Shown piece by piece: positions 47,741-57,417 of a DNA stretch of 64,000 nucleotides (the stretch's first letter is position 1; the number at the start of each line of letters is the position of its first letter). Source of the stretch: Pandoraea terrae (lineage in GTDB: Bacteria > Pseudomonadota > Gammaproteobacteria > Burkholderiales > Burkholderiaceae). The stretch covers positions 21,009 through 85,008 of the forward strand of contig NZ_CABPRZ010000026.1 of the NCBI RefSeq assembly GCF_902459695.1. The letters run 5' to 3'. The notes beneath the pieces are model-generated. The model was not told where the DNA came from and ran no database searches. It saw only the letters and a program-made list of their open reading frames with translations. Position numbers and translations under genes: made by a program.

Positions 47741-49123
47741 ATGCACATTCATATTCTCGGCATCTGCGGCACCTTCATGGGCGGTCTGGCTGTGCTTGCG
47801 CGGCAGGCCGGCCACACCGTCACCGGCTGCGACGCTAACGTCTACCCGCCGATGAGCACGCAGCTCGAGGCGCAGGGCATCAAGCTGATCGAAGGCTTCG
47901 ACGCCGATCAGGTCTCGCTTGCGCCCGACCTGTTCGTGATCGGCAACGTCGTTTCGCGCGGCAATCCGTTGATGGAGGAAATCCTGAACCGGAACCTGCC
48001 CTATATGTCCGGCCCGCAGTGGCTTGGCGAACATGTGCTCGACAAGAAGTGGGTGCTGGCCGTCGCCGGGACGCACGGCAAGACCACGACCACGTCGATG
48101 TTGAGCTGGATTCTCGAGGACGCCGGCTACAACCCGGGCTTTCTCGTCGGCGGCGTGCCCGTCAACTTCGGCATCTCGGCACGGCTGACCGACAGCAACT
48201 TCTTCGTGATCGAGGCGGATGAATACGATACGGCCTTCTTCGACAAGCGCTCGAAGTTTGTGCACTACCGGCCGCGTACGGCCATCCTGAACAATCTCGA
48301 ATACGATCACGCCGATATTTTTCCCGATCTGGCAGCCATCGAGACACAATTCCATCATCTCGTGCGCACCGTGCCCGGCCAGGGCCGGCTGGTCGTGAAT
48401 GGCCGCGAACCTGCGCTCGACCGTGTGCTCGAGCGCGGGTGCTGGAGCGAGGTCGAACGTTTCGGTGTCGCCAGCGGCTGGCATGTCGCTGACGCCGTGG
48501 AAGCGATCGAGCCGGGACACGAGGCCTTCTGGGTGCGCCACGGCGCGCAGCAGGCGGGCGAGGTGAAGTGGCGTTTGCAGGGTGAACACAATCGTCAGAA
48601 CGCGTTGGCCGCGATTGCGGCGGCGCGGCATGTCGGCGTGTCGCCCGAACAGGCGGCGGCATCGCTGGGCCGGTTCCAGAACGTGAAGCGGCGAATGGAA
48701 GTGCGCGGCACGGCGGGCGGCGTCACTGTCTACGACGATTTTGCGCATCACCCCACGGCCATTCGCACGACGCTGGCCGGTTTGCGCAAACGCGTGGGCG
48801 CCGCACGCATCCTCGCCGTGCTGGAGCCGCGCTCGAACACGATGAAGCTGGGCGTCATGAAAGCGCAACTGCCGGCGAGCCTGACCGATGCCGACCTGGT
48901 GTTCGGCTACGGGGCGCCGTCCGGCAAGGACGTCCTCGGCTGGAACCTGGCCGAGGCGCTCGCCCCGTTGGGCGCCCGCGGGCAGGCCTACAGCGACATT
49001 GACGGGCTGGTTCGCGCCGTGTCGTCGGCCGCGCAACCCGGCGACCAGATTGTGGTGATGAGCAACGGCGGCTTCGGCGGCATCCATCAGAAACTGCTCG
49101 ATGCCCTTGCGGCACAGGCATGA
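47741..49123 (+). CDS. mpl: Murein peptide ligase Mpl
   Basis: Mpl reattaches the recovered tripeptide L-Ala-gamma-D-Glu-meso-DAP to UDP-MurNAc in peptidoglycan recycling, the partner reaction to AmpD. The 460-residue protein starts MHIHILGICGTFMGGLAVLA and has the ATP loop [12 protein letters not shown], the VEADEYDTAFFDKRSKF motif that separates Mpl from MurC, and DDFAHHPTAI. The start is ATG 47741, since the longer frame upstream crosses the divergent promoter region. Its stop overlaps the next gene by 4 bases. Confidence 0.95.
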   Translation: MHIHILGICGTFMGGLAVLARQAGHTVTGCDANVYPPMSTQLEAQGIKLIEGFDADQVSLAPDLFVIGNVVSRGNPLMEEILNRNLPYMSGPQWLGEHVLDKKWVLAVAGTHGKTTTTSMLSWILEDAGYNPGFLVGGVPVNFGISARLTDSNFFVIEADEYDTAFFDKRSKFVHYRPRTAILNNLEYDHADIFPDLAAIETQFHHLVRTVPGQGRLVVNGREPALDRVLERGCWSEVERFGVASGWHVADAVEAIEPGHEAFWVRHGAQQAGEVKWRLQGEHNRQNALAAIAAARHVGVSPEQAAASLGRFQNVKRRMEVRGTAGGVTVYDDFAHHPTAIRTTLAGLRKRVGAARILAVLEPRSNTMKLGVMKAQLPASLTDADLVFGYGAPSGKDVLGWNLAEALAPLGARGQAYSDIDGLVRAVSSAAQPGDQIVVMSNGGFGGIHQKLLDALAAQA

Positions 49124-49728
49124 GTGGGCGTTCCATGATCCTGTATCTTCACGGCTTCCGTTCTTCGCCGCGCTCGTTCAAGGCGCAGTTGATGGCGGCG
49201 CACATGCATGCGATGGGCCGGGGCCAGGATTGGGCCTGCCCGCAACTGCCGATCTCGCCGACGGCGACCATTGTCGATGCCCAGCGGCTGTTGGTCGGCA
49301 TTGCGCCCGAGGACCTGACGATCGTCGGCAGTTCGCTTGGCGGCTATTACGCCACCTATCTGGCGGAGCGGCTTGGTTGCCGCGCCGTCTTGCTCAATCC
49401 GGCGACGAGACCCTATCTCGATCTCCACAAGTGGCTCGGCGAGCATCCGCTGTGGCACGGTGGCGGCACGGTGGTGGTCGAGCCGTATCATCTCGACGAG
49501 TTGCGCGCGCTTGAAGTCCCGGCCGTTACCCGGCCGGAGCGCTATTATCTCGTCGCGGCAACGGGCGACGAGACGCTCGACTATCGCGACATGCTGGCCA
49601 AGTACCCGGGCGCGAAACTCACGCTCATCGAGGGCAGCGACCACGGAATTTCCGATTTCCCCAAGTATCTGGACGACGTTTTGAGGTTTGCCGGCATCGA
49701 CGATTCGGCGCCCGCGGCAGCCGTTTGA
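49120..49728 (+). CDS. YqiA-like alpha/beta hydrolase
   Basis: A 202-residue esterase-fold protein: ILYLHGFRSSP (oxyanion side), nucleophile elbow GSSLGGYYAT (Ser72), and a late GSDHGISDFP with the catalytic His. YqiA-type enzymes hydrolyse short acyl esters; the natural substrate is not known. The ATG overlaps the mpl TGA, which strongly suggests co-translation. Confidence 0.88.
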   Translation: MSGRSMILYLHGFRSSPRSFKAQLMAAHMHAMGRGQDWACPQLPISPTATIVDAQRLLVGIAPEDLTIVGSSLGGYYATYLAERLGCRAVLLNPATRPYLDLHKWLGEHPLWHGGGTVVVEPYHLDELRALEVPAVTRPERYYLVAATGDETLDYRDMLAKYPGAKLTLIEGSDHGISDFPKYLDDVLRFAGIDDSAPAAAV

Positions 49729-49764
49729 GAATTCGAGGCGCAATACCGGCGCAGCCGCCCGGTT

Positions 49765-49770
49765 TACAAT
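49765..49770 (+). promoter_or_regulatory. -10 element for the RNB ribonuclease gene
   Basis: TACAAT at 49765-49770, about 30 bases before the ATG at 49799. A possible alternative start at ATG 49769 would lie on top of this -10, which supports 49799 as the true start. Confidence 0.5.
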
Positions 49771-49798
49771 GTCGCCTCTTGCGGACTATGGCAGTTTC

Positions 49799-51952
49799 AT
49801 GAACATTTTTTTTGAGGAATCCGGCAGCTTCAAGGCGGGTACGATCCTGTCCCAACAGGGCGAGTCGTATCAGGTGGAGTTGCCGGGCGGACGGCGCAGC
49901 AAGATCAAGGGGCGCGACGTGTTGTTGCGTTTTGAATCCCCGAGCCCTGCCGAGTTGATCAAGCAGGCGGATGCGCTGTCGCAGGAAATCGATATGAGTT
50001 TCCTGTGGGAATGTGCACCGGCTGAGGAATTTCCCTTTGCAACGCTGGCCGGCGAATATTTCGGCGAGGGCGCGAGCGTGCCGCAGCAGGCCGCGCTGGC
50101 GTTGGCGCTGCAAGGATCGCCGGTGTATTTCCGCCGCAAGGGCCGCGGGCAGTATCAGCGTGCGCCGCAGGAACAGCTGCAGGCGGCACTGGCCGGCCTC
50201 GCGCGCAAGCAGCAGCAAGCCGCGCTGCAAGCCGAATATGCCGAGCAACTGGTTGCGGGCCACCTGCCTGACGCGTTGAAGGGCAAGGAACTGCAACTGC
50301 TCTTCAAGCCGGACAAGAACACCATCGAATGGAAGGCGCTCGATGCCGCTTCGATGACCACCGGCAAGACGCAAGCTGAGATCATGCTGGCCTGTGGCGG
50401 GATTTCGTCGCCACGCGCCTATCATGAGGCGGGCTTCCTGTACGAATACTTCCCGCGCGGTACCGGCTTCCCCGACGTGGGGCCCGCCCACGTGCCGACC
50501 GGCGATCTGCCGCTCGCGGACGTGCAGGCTTTCTCGATCGACGATATCACCACGACGGAAATCGACGACGCGCTGTCGATCCAGGAGTTGCCTGACGGCC
50601 TCTTGCGCGTGGGCATTCACATCGCCGCGCCGGCGCTCGGCATCGAGCGTGGCGACGCGATCGACGAAATTGCCCGCACGCGCATGTCGACCGTCTATTC
50701 GCCGGGCGACAAGATCACGATGCTGCCCGACGCTATCGTGGATGCGTACACGCTGAAGGAGGGGGCGGCGCGTCCGGCCTTGTCGCTGTACGTGATCGTC
50801 AAGGCCGACAACTACGACCTGGTGGCGACTGAGACCCGCGCGGAAATGGTGCCGATCTCAGCTAACCTGCGGCACAACGAACTCGATGCGACGATCACGG
50901 CCGAAGCGTTGGCTGACGGCAGCGGCGAGTACCCGCACAAGCGGGAGCTTCGCCTTCTGTGGCCATTTGCGCAGGCCATGTTCGCGAAGCGCCAAGCCGC
51001 CCGTCTGGGCTATGGCCTGCGCCCGGAAGTCCATAACAGGACCGACTTCAATTTTTACATCGACGGCGATCACGTCACGATTTCGCCCCGTATGCGCGGC
51101 GCACCGCTTGACCTGATCGTCGCGGAGATGGCGATTCTCGCCAACAGCACGTGGGGCAAGCTGCTCGCCGAGTGCGGCGTGCCGGGCATCTATCGCGCCC
51201 AGCGCGCGTATGGCGTCAATCGCACGCGCATGCAGACGTCCGCGGCGCCGCACGAAGGGCTGGGCGTGGAGCAATACGCGTGGAGCACTTCGCCACTGCG
51301 CCGTTACGTCGATCTCGTCAACCAGTGGCAGTTGCTCGCGTGCGCGCGGCACGGCATCACGGCGAAGCTGGCCGCGCCGTTCAAGCCGAAGGATGCGGAC
51401 CTGTATGCGGCCGTGTCGAGCTTCGAGGCGGCCTATGCGGCTTACGCCGAGCACCAGAGCCGCATGGAGCGCTACTGGTGTCTGCGTTGGCTGTTGCAGG
51501 AGAACAAGCGCCAGGTGCAGGCGAGTGTTCTGAAGGGCGACACCGTGCGCTTGAACGAGGCCCCGTTGACGGTTATTGCGCCAGGGCTTGGCGCCCACGC
51601 GCGCGGCACGCAGATTCTGCTCGACGTGTTGTCGGTCGATGTCGTGACACTCACCGTGTCGCTGCGCGTAGCGCAGGTGCTGGGCGCAGGCGCTGGCGCG
51701 CTTGCCGAGGTCGACGACAGTGACGATGACGGCGGCGAGGGCGGCGAGGGCGGCGAGAACAACGAAGGCGGCGGGAACGGCGAGGGCGGTGACGGCCCCG
51801 AAGCCGGGGGCGACGACTCGACCGATGCGCAAGACGGCTCGGCATCGGCCGCGCCTGAAACCGGCGGCGACGATGTGCCCGGAACGGCGCCTCTGGCGGC
51901 CACCGCGTCCGCTTCCGGCGCCGAGACGGCCGCGAGTCAGACGGCGTGTTGA
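49799..51952 (+). CDS. RNB-domain exoribonuclease (RNase II/R family) with acidic tail
   Basis: The 717-residue enzyme should degrade RNA 3'-to-5'. It starts MNIFFEESGSFKAG and has an N-terminal cold-shock-like region, then the RNB domain with DDITTTEIDDALSIQ near residues 248-262 (metal-binding Asp residues) and RMRGAPLDLIVAEMAI/STSPLRRYVDLVNQ further on. There is a small S1-like end. Residues from about 636 form an 82-residue tail rich in Gly, Asp and Glu with no Lys or Arg, in contrast to the basic tail of RNase R. Its role is open. Whether to call it Rnr or Rnb is not settled. Confidence 0.88.
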   Translation: MNIFFEESGSFKAGTILSQQGESYQVELPGGRRSKIKGRDVLLRFESPSPAELIKQADALSQEIDMSFLWECAPAEEFPFATLAGEYFGEGASVPQQAALALALQGSPVYFRRKGRGQYQRAPQEQLQAALAGLARKQQQAALQAEYAEQLVAGHLPDALKGKELQLLFKPDKNTIEWKALDAASMTTGKTQAEIMLACGGISSPRAYHEAGFLYEYFPRGTGFPDVGPAHVPTGDLPLADVQAFSIDDITTTEIDDALSIQELPDGLLRVGIHIAAPALGIERGDAIDEIARTRMSTVYSPGDKITMLPDAIVDAYTLKEGAARPALSLYVIVKADNYDLVATETRAEMVPISANLRHNELDATITAEALADGSGEYPHKRELRLLWPFAQAMFAKRQAARLGYGLRPEVHNRTDFNFYIDGDHVTISPRMRGAPLDLIVAEMAILANSTWGKLLAECGVPGIYRAQRAYGVNRTRMQTSAAPHEGLGVEQYAWSTSPLRRYVDLVNQWQLLACARHGITAKLAAPFKPKDADLYAAVSSFEAAYAAYAEHQSRMERYWCLRWLLQENKRQVQASVLKGDTVRLNEAPLTVIAPGLGAHARGTQILLDVLSVDVVTLTVSLRVAQVLGAGAGALAEVDDSDDDGGEGGEGGENNEGGGNGEGGDGPEAGGDDSTDAQDGSASAAPETGGDDVPGTAPLAATASASGAETAASQTAC

Positions 51953-51960
51953 AACCGGCA

Positions 51961-52893
51961 ATGCCGAACGGATCGTTCGTGTCCCGCCAGGGACGCGCCT
52001 GGGCGCTGGTGCGCCGGCATCCGCTCGGCACGGGGCTCGCCATCTCGGCGGTCGTCCACCTGCTGGCGCTGGGCATTCACTTCGTCGCGCCGGACACGTT
52101 CCAACTGCATAGTGCGGACACCCCGCTCGACGTAGTGCTGGTCAATGCCAAGTCGGCGCGCGCGCCCGACAAGCCGTCGGCGCTGGCGCAGGCGAATCTG
52201 GTGGGCGGCGGCGAAACCGACGGTGAGCGTGCGTCCACGCCATTGCCGGCGCAAGCCGTCGCGCGGCCAGGGGAGGCGATCGCGCAAACGCAGCGCGACG
52301 TCAGCGATCTCGAGGCCCTGCAGCAACGACTGCTGGCGCAGGTACGGAGTCAGTACGCGGCGGCGCCCGATGCCGCAACGCAACGCGGCGCGGCGTCAAA
52401 ACGCGGCACGGGCCGCGACGATCAGACGGTCGATCAGGAAATCGCGCGTCTTCAGGCCGAGATCGATCGGCAAGTGCACGCCTACCAATCGCGCCCGAAG
52501 CGCGGGCAAGTCACCGCCAACACGCGCGAGGTCGCGTACGCGCGTTTTTTCGACAGCTTGCGCCATCGTGTCGAACGATTCGGCACCGAGCATTTCCCGG
52601 AAGCGGGGGGGCAGCGGCTTTATGGCGAGATGATTGTGACGATCAACGTCAATCAGCGAGGCGGCCTCGGCTATCACAAGGGCAGCTGGAACGTGGCGGG
52701 CGTGGAAGTCACGCGTAGCTCCGGCAATCGCGAACTCGATCGGCGCGCGGTGGCGATCGTGCAGGCGAGCGCGCCGTTCGGCGACTTTTCGGCGCCGATG
52801 AAACAGCGTTATGACATTCTTGAAGTCGTCACGCGCATGACCTTCTCGCGTCACGGCGTGCAAGCCGAGACCGTTGCCGTGCCGCCCTCGTGA
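51961..52893 (+). CDS. TonB-like energy transducer / TonB C-terminal protein
   Basis: The 310-residue protein has one N-terminal membrane segment (GLAISAVVHLLALGIHFVA), a Pro-poor charged linker with a coiled-coil-like stretch (SDLEALQQRLLAQVRS), and a C-terminal TonB-like domain (GEMIVTINVNQRGGLGYHKG, then ELDRRAVAIVQASAPFG). It could couple to TonB-dependent receptors, but it lacks the long Pro-rich spacer and no exbB or exbD is near. The start may also be GTG 51946 or TTG 51949, which overlap the RNase stop. It is co-directional with the RNase gene. Confidence 0.8.
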   Translation: MPNGSFVSRQGRAWALVRRHPLGTGLAISAVVHLLALGIHFVAPDTFQLHSADTPLDVVLVNAKSARAPDKPSALAQANLVGGGETDGERASTPLPAQAVARPGEAIAQTQRDVSDLEALQQRLLAQVRSQYAAAPDAATQRGAASKRGTGRDDQTVDQEIARLQAEIDRQVHAYQSRPKRGQVTANTREVAYARFFDSLRHRVERFGTEHFPEAGGQRLYGEMIVTINVNQRGGLGYHKGSWNVAGVEVTRSSGNRELDRRAVAIVQASAPFGDFSAPMKQRYDILEVVTRMTFSRHGVQAETVAVPPS

Positions 52894-52933
52894 GCGTTTT
52901 GCCGGCATACACGGGCGATTTTTCAAAAAATCT

Positions 52934-52939
52934 TATAAT
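52934..52939 (+). promoter_or_regulatory. -10 element for the lipid A hydroxylase gene
   Basis: TATAAT at 52934-52939, 30 bases before the start ATG 52969. The matching -35 is not clear. Confidence 0.5.
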
Positions 52940-52968
52940 TGTCCGGTTTTGCAACTGGGATCCCTGCT

Positions 52969-53865
52969 ATGAAATGGGTTGTTCTGGCGATCATCGCCGC
53001 GTGCGCCGCTTACGTGCACTTGCGGGGCAAGGTGCGTCACGGCTTTTGGCGGCAACTTTCCGACCATTCGACGTTCCTCTCCCCGATCAACGTCTTCATG
53101 TACGCCTTCTCGCGCGTGCCGACCACGCCGTATCTCAAGGAGGAGAATTTCCCTGAGCTGGATCCGTTGCGCGAGAACTGGACCGAGATTCGTGCGGAGG
53201 CGAATCGTCTGCTCGAGGCGAGTCGCATCAAGGCGTCGGACCAGTTCAACGACGTCGGCTTCAATTCCTTCTTCAAGAGCGGCTGGAAGCGCTTCTATCT
53301 GAAGTGGTATGACGAAAGCCATCCGTCGGCGAACGAACTTTGCCCGCGCACGACGGAACTCGTGAAAAGCATTCCGTCCATCAAGGCGGCGATGTTTGCC
53401 GAGTTGCCGCATGGCAGCCGGCTGGTGCGCCACCGCGATCCGTTCGCGGGCTCCTTGCGCTATCACCTGGGGCTTGTGACGCCGAACGACGACCGGTGCT
53501 ATATCGATGTCGACGGTCAAAAATACAGCTGGCGTGACGGCAAGGGTGTCGTGTTCGACGAAACCTACATCCACTACGCCGAGAACCAGAGCGGCGAGAA
53601 CCGGATCATTCTGTTTTGCGATATCGAGCGGCCGATGAGATTTCGTTGGGCGCAGGTGGTGAACCACTGGATCGGCGCGGGTTTGCTGCGCGCCGCCGCG
53701 TCGCCCAATGAAGCAGGCGACCGTACCGGCGGCATCAACAAGATCTTCAAGTATCTGTACGCAATTCGCCGTGTCGGCAAGCGTTTGAAGGCGTGGAACC
53801 GTTACGTCTACTACGCGGTCAAGTGGGCATTGTTCGGCGGTCTTGCACTGTGGATCTTCTGGTGA
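52969..53865 (+). CDS. lpxO: Lipid A hydroxylase LpxO (aspartyl/asparaginyl beta-hydroxylase family)
   Basis: LpxO is an Fe2+/2-oxoglutarate dioxygenase at the inner membrane that 2-hydroxylates a lipid A acyl chain. The 298-residue protein has N- and C-terminal membrane segments (KWVVLAIIAACAAYVHLR and WALFGGLALWIFW) and the catalytic core with HRDPFAGSLRYHLGLVT and the downstream HYAENQSGENRIILF. Those His/Asp and Arg positions match the family. Start ATG 52969 follows the -10 at 52934. aroE overlaps the stop by 4 bases, so it is likely co-translated. Confidence 0.85.
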   Translation: MKWVVLAIIAACAAYVHLRGKVRHGFWRQLSDHSTFLSPINVFMYAFSRVPTTPYLKEENFPELDPLRENWTEIRAEANRLLEASRIKASDQFNDVGFNSFFKSGWKRFYLKWYDESHPSANELCPRTTELVKSIPSIKAAMFAELPHGSRLVRHRDPFAGSLRYHLGLVTPNDDRCYIDVDGQKYSWRDGKGVVFDETYIHYAENQSGENRIILFCDIERPMRFRWAQVVNHWIGAGLLRAAASPNEAGDRTGGINKIFKYLYAIRRVGKRLKAWNRYVYYAVKWALFGGLALWIFW

Positions 53866-54719
53866 GCCGCGCGAAGGACACTGCCGCCGATCGTTATGCC
53901 GTGATCGGTCATCCGGTCGAGCATAGCCAATCGCCATTCATCCATGGCGAGTTCGCGCGTGCGACAGGACAATCGCTGAGTTACGAGCGCCTTTTGGCGC
54001 CGCTCGACGGCTTCGCCGCGACCGTGCACGCTTTTATTGCGGCGGGCGCACGCGGTGCAAACGTCACCGTGCCGTTCAAGCTCGAAGCGCATGCCCTGGC
54101 GACGCGGTTGACCGAGCGCGCCGAAGCGGCGGGCGCGGTCAATACCTTGCAGTTCACCGGCGGCGAGATCATTGGCGACAACACCGACGGCGTCGGTTTG
54201 GTGACCGACATCGAGCACAACCTTGGCGTGCCGCTCATGGCGCGCCGCGTGTTGTTGCTGGGGGCAGGGGGCGCGGCGCGCGGGGCGGTGCTGCCGCTTC
54301 TGGCGGCACGGCCGGCGGCGCTGTTCATCGCCAACCGGACGCCGGCGCGCGCGCAGGAACTGGTTGAGCGCTTTGCGGCGGCGGCGGTTCAGCACGGCGT
54401 GCACTTGGCGTGCGGCGGGTGGCACGACGTGCCGGCCGGTTTCGACGTCGTGATCAATGCGACGGCCAGCAGCCTGAAGGGCGACGTGCCGCCATTGGCG
54501 GCCGCCACCTATACGCCCGGCGCACTCGCGTACGACATGATGTATGGCGCGCAGCCGACGGTATTCATGACGCATGCGCAGGCTCACGGCGCACGTGTCG
54601 CGGACGGTCTGGGGATGCTCGTCGAGCAGGCAGCCGAGGCATTCGCCTTGTGGCGGGGTGTACGTCCCGACACGGCGCTCGTGCTGGCCGCGCTGCGCGC
54701 GCGTCTCGCGGCGAAGTAA
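53862..54719 (+). CDS. aroE: Shikimate dehydrogenase AroE
   Basis: AroE reduces 3-dehydroshikimate with NADPH. The 285-residue protein has AVIGHPVEHSQSPFIH (shikimate contact with the Ser pair and conserved Lys at NVTVPFK), GDNTDGVGLV and the Rossmann loop LLLGAGGAARG. The start is GTG 53862, overlapping the lpxO stop; no ATG lies nearby, and this gives the usual spacing to the YAVIGHP motif. mtgA follows after 18 bases. Confidence 0.94.
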   Translation: MSRAKDTAADRYAVIGHPVEHSQSPFIHGEFARATGQSLSYERLLAPLDGFAATVHAFIAAGARGANVTVPFKLEAHALATRLTERAEAAGAVNTLQFTGGEIIGDNTDGVGLVTDIEHNLGVPLMARRVLLLGAGGAARGAVLPLLAARPAALFIANRTPARAQELVERFAAAAVQHGVHLACGGWHDVPAGFDVVINATASSLKGDVPPLAAATYTPGALAYDMMYGAQPTVFMTHAQAHGARVADGLGMLVEQAAEAFALWRGVRPDTALVLAALRARLAAK

Positions 54720-54737
54720 GCGGCGCCGCCCCGTCCG

Positions 54738-55478
54738 ATGGCGCGTTCCCGCGGCAACCCCCGTCATCCCCGCAGCCGGCGCTGGGGGGCATGGCATTGG
54801 TGCGGATACGTGCTGGTGCTGTTCGTCGCGGGCATCTTTGCGACGCAACTCTACTATTTTCTTCAGATCGGGTGGTGGACGCGCTTCAACCCCGAATCGA
54901 CGGCCTTCATGCGCGCCGCGCAATCACGTTTGCGTGAGACGGACCCCAACGCGACGCTCAAGCACACCTGGGTGGCGTACGGCGACATCTCCCGGAATCT
55001 GAAGCGCGGCATCATTGCGAGCGAAGACGCGAACTTCGCCAATCACGACGGGTTCGAGATCGATGCAATGCTGGGGGCTTGGGAGAAGAACAAGAAGAAG
55101 GGGCGCATCGTTGCGGGCGGATCGACGATCTCGCAGCAACTGGCGAAGAACCTGTTTCTGTCGAGCGAGCGCAGCTATATCCGGAAGGCCGAGGAAGTCA
55201 GCATCACGTGGATGCTCGAATTCTGGATGGACAAGCAGCGGATATTCGAGATTTACCTGAATTCGGTTGAGTGGGGCGAGGGCGTCTTCGGCGCGGAGGC
55301 GGCGGCGCGCTATTACTATCATGTCCCGGCATCGAAATTGACGCCGTGGCAAGCCGCGCGCCTCGCGGTGATGTTGCCTCGGCCTCGCTATTTCGACCAG
55401 CATCGCGGTTCCGCCTATCTGAGCCAACGGGCCGGTGTCATCGCGCGCCGTATGGGGGCTGCGGAATTGCCGCAGTAA
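54738..55478 (+). CDS. mtgA: Monofunctional peptidoglycan transglycosylase MtgA
   Basis: MtgA polymerises lipid II into glycan strands. The 246-residue protein has a cytoplasmic basic start, one membrane segment (about 22-40) and the GT51 domain with [16 protein letters not shown] (catalytic Glu), [15 protein letters not shown] and [22 protein letters not shown] motifs. It follows aroE closely. The gene is convergent with the mscS-like gene and its stop is 21 bases away. Confidence 0.94.
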   Translation: MARSRGNPRHPRSRRWGAWHWCGYVLVLFVAGIFATQLYYFLQIGWWTRFNPESTAFMRAAQSRLRETDPNATLKHTWVAYGDISRNLKRGIIASEDANFANHDGFEIDAMLGAWEKNKKKGRIVAGGSTISQQLAKNLFLSSERSYIRKAEEVSITWMLEFWMDKQRIFEIYLNSVEWGEGVFGAEAAARYYYHVPASKLTPWQAARLAVMLPRPRYFDQHRGSAYLSQRAGVIARRMGAAELPQ

Positions 55479-55499
55479 GTTGTTTTCCTGACCCCGCGC

Positions 55500-56369
55500 T
55501 CAGTGCCGAGTCTCCGACGCGGGCTCGCCTGCCGGGGCTTGCACGATCACGCGTGTCGGATACGGCAGCGAACAACCTACGCCCTCGACGACTTCCTTCA
55601 CGCCGCGTTGCAGATCCCAATACATGCTCCAGTAATCGCTCGAACCCGCCCAGCAGCGTACGTTGATGATGATCGCGCTGTCGCTGTTCTGCTTGACCAT
55701 GATTTCGGGGGCCGGTTCGTCGAGCACACGCGTGTCGGTCGTCACGAAATCCCGCAGTGCGGACATGGCGGCGTCGACGTCGTCGTCGAGTGCGATGCCG
55801 ACCGTTACCTCCATGCGGCGTTTCGGGTTGCGGCTGTAATTCGTGACCGGCTGCCCCCAGATCTGGTTGTTGGGCACGAAGACGAATATCCCGTCGGCGT
55901 TCGTCAGCGTGGTCGTGAACAGGCCGACTTCCTCGACGGTGCCTGCGACATTCGATCCGGCGGTGATGTAGTCGCCGATGCGAAATGGCCGCAGGACGAG
56001 CAGCATGGTGCCGGCCGCGATATTCTGCAACGTACCTTGCAATGCGAGACCGATGGCGAGACCTGCGGCGCCAAGCACGGCGATGATGCTGGCGGTCTGC
56101 ACGCCGAACTGCGCCAGCACCGCGATGGCCGTGACAATCCGCATCGACCACAGCACGATCGATGCGATCAGCGGCTTGAGCGTGGCATCGAAATGGGGCG
56201 AGTGGTCGAGCGCCCTGCGCACGAAACGTGTGAGCCGACCGCCGAGCCAGAACCCGATCAGCAAGATCAGGACGGCTTGGATCAACGTCAGCCCGTAGTG
56301 AATGACGTTGGCCGTCAGATAGCCCAGAACGGCGTCGAATGACGCGAGTGGTGTGGTGGGTTCCGTCAT
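55500..56369 (-). CDS. MscS-family mechanosensitive channel
   Basis: MscS channels open under membrane tension to release osmolytes. The 289-residue protein has three hydrophobic segments and the pore-lining helix GAAGLAIGLALQGTLQNIAAG, with the following MLLVLRPFRIGDYI and the beta domain EEVGLFTTTLTNADG. The length matches E. coli MscS (286). ATG 56369 is supported by the position of the first membrane segment. It is divergent from pyrF. Confidence 0.93.
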   Translation of the reverse strand: MTEPTTPLASFDAVLGYLTANVIHYGLTLIQAVLILLIGFWLGGRLTRFVRRALDHSPHFDATLKPLIASIVLWSMRIVTAIAVLAQFGVQTASIIAVLGAAGLAIGLALQGTLQNIAAGTMLLVLRPFRIGDYITAGSNVAGTVEEVGLFTTTLTNADGIFVFVPNNQIWGQPVTNYSRNPKRRMEVTVGIALDDDVDAAMSALRDFVTTDTRVLDEPAPEIMVKQNSDSAIIINVRCWAGSSDYWSMYWDLQRGVKEVVEGVGCSLPYPTRVIVQAPAGEPASETRH

Positions 56370-56516
56370 GAGGTTCCTTTCTCCCTATAGATGGATGGCG
56401 CCTGACGGCGCCGAAAAACAGAGTGACCGGCCCGGGCGCGATTGGTTCGCGCCATGCAGGAATCGGCTGACCGTGCCGAAGCAGGTAAAATGACGGTCTT
56501 GCTACGGAATCCCGTC

Positions 56517-57329
56517 ATGACCTTCATTGCCCAACTGAACGCCGCCTGGACGCGCAACAACTCGCTGTTGTGTGTCGGCCTCGATCCCGAACCGGCCAAG
56601 CTGCCGGCCCATCTGCAAGGCCGCGACGGCGCCACCTTCGAATTCTGCCGTGAGATCGTCGACGCGACGGCCGCGTACGCCAGTGCCTTCAAGCCGCAGA
56701 TTGCGTATTTTGCCGCCAATCGCGCCGAAGACCAGCTCGAGCAGTTGATCGCGCACATCCACGCGGCCCATCCGGGGCTGCCGGTCATTCTCGATGCGAA
56801 GCGCGGCGATATCGGCAGCACCGCCGAACAATACGCACGCGAAGCGTTCGAGCGATATCGCGCGGACGCCGTCACGGTCAATCCCTACATGGGCTTCGAT
56901 TCCCTCGAACCGTATCTCGCATACCCCGACAAGGGGGTGATCGTGCTGTGCCGCACGTCGAACCCGGGCGGCAGCGATCTGCAGTTTCTCGACGTGAACG
57001 GTCATCCCTTGTATCAGACGGTCGCGCGTCTTGCCGCCGGCCCCTGGAATACGAGTGGCCAGATCGGGCTGGTCGTCGGCGCCACGTTCCCGGCGGAAAT
57101 CGCCGCGGTGCGCGGCATCGTCGGCGATATGCCACTGCTTGTGCCCGGCATCGGTGCGCAGGGCGGCGATGTGGAAGCGACGGTCAGGGCCGGGCGCACC
57201 GCCGACGGCGCCGGCATGATGATCAACTCGTCGCGCGCCATCATCTATGCAGGCGGCGACGAACAGTTCGCCGCGGCCGCCGCAGCGGCCGCCATGAAGA
57301 CGCGCGATACGATCAATCTTTATCGCTGA
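56517..57329 (+). CDS. pyrF: Orotidine 5'-phosphate decarboxylase (PyrF, subfamily 2)
   Basis: PyrF makes UMP from OMP. The 270-residue protein is the longer type-2 form typical of actinobacteria and Burkholderiales: LCVGLDPEP, the catalytic Lys-Asp motif [16 protein letters not shown], and PGIGAQGGD near the C-terminus. A TAAAAT at 56486-56491 is a possible -10, which argues for ATG 56517 rather than the ATG at 56490. It is divergent from the mscS-like gene. Confidence 0.95.
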   Translation: MTFIAQLNAAWTRNNSLLCVGLDPEPAKLPAHLQGRDGATFEFCREIVDATAAYASAFKPQIAYFAANRAEDQLEQLIAHIHAAHPGLPVILDAKRGDIGSTAEQYAREAFERYRADAVTVNPYMGFDSLEPYLAYPDKGVIVLCRTSNPGGSDLQFLDVNGHPLYQTVARLAAGPWNTSGQIGLVVGATFPAEIAAVRGIVGDMPLLVPGIGAQGGDVEATVRAGRTADGAGMMINSSRAIIYAGGDEQFAAAAAAAAMKTRDTINLYR

Positions 57330-57359
57330 TCCGCAGGCGTTTTGTCGCCCCGGGAACTC

Positions 57360-57390
57360 ACGGCGCCGCATCGGCGCCGTTGTTGTTTGT
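57360..57390. terminator. Terminator between pyrF and pncC
   Basis: ACGGCGCCG (57360-57368) and CGGCGCCGT (57372-57380) form a 9-bp stem with a 3-base loop and are followed by TTGTTGTTTGT. It lies between convergent genes. Confidence 0.8.
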
Positions 57391-57417
57391 CACGGCAGTC
57401 ACGCGCGGCAGGGCCGT

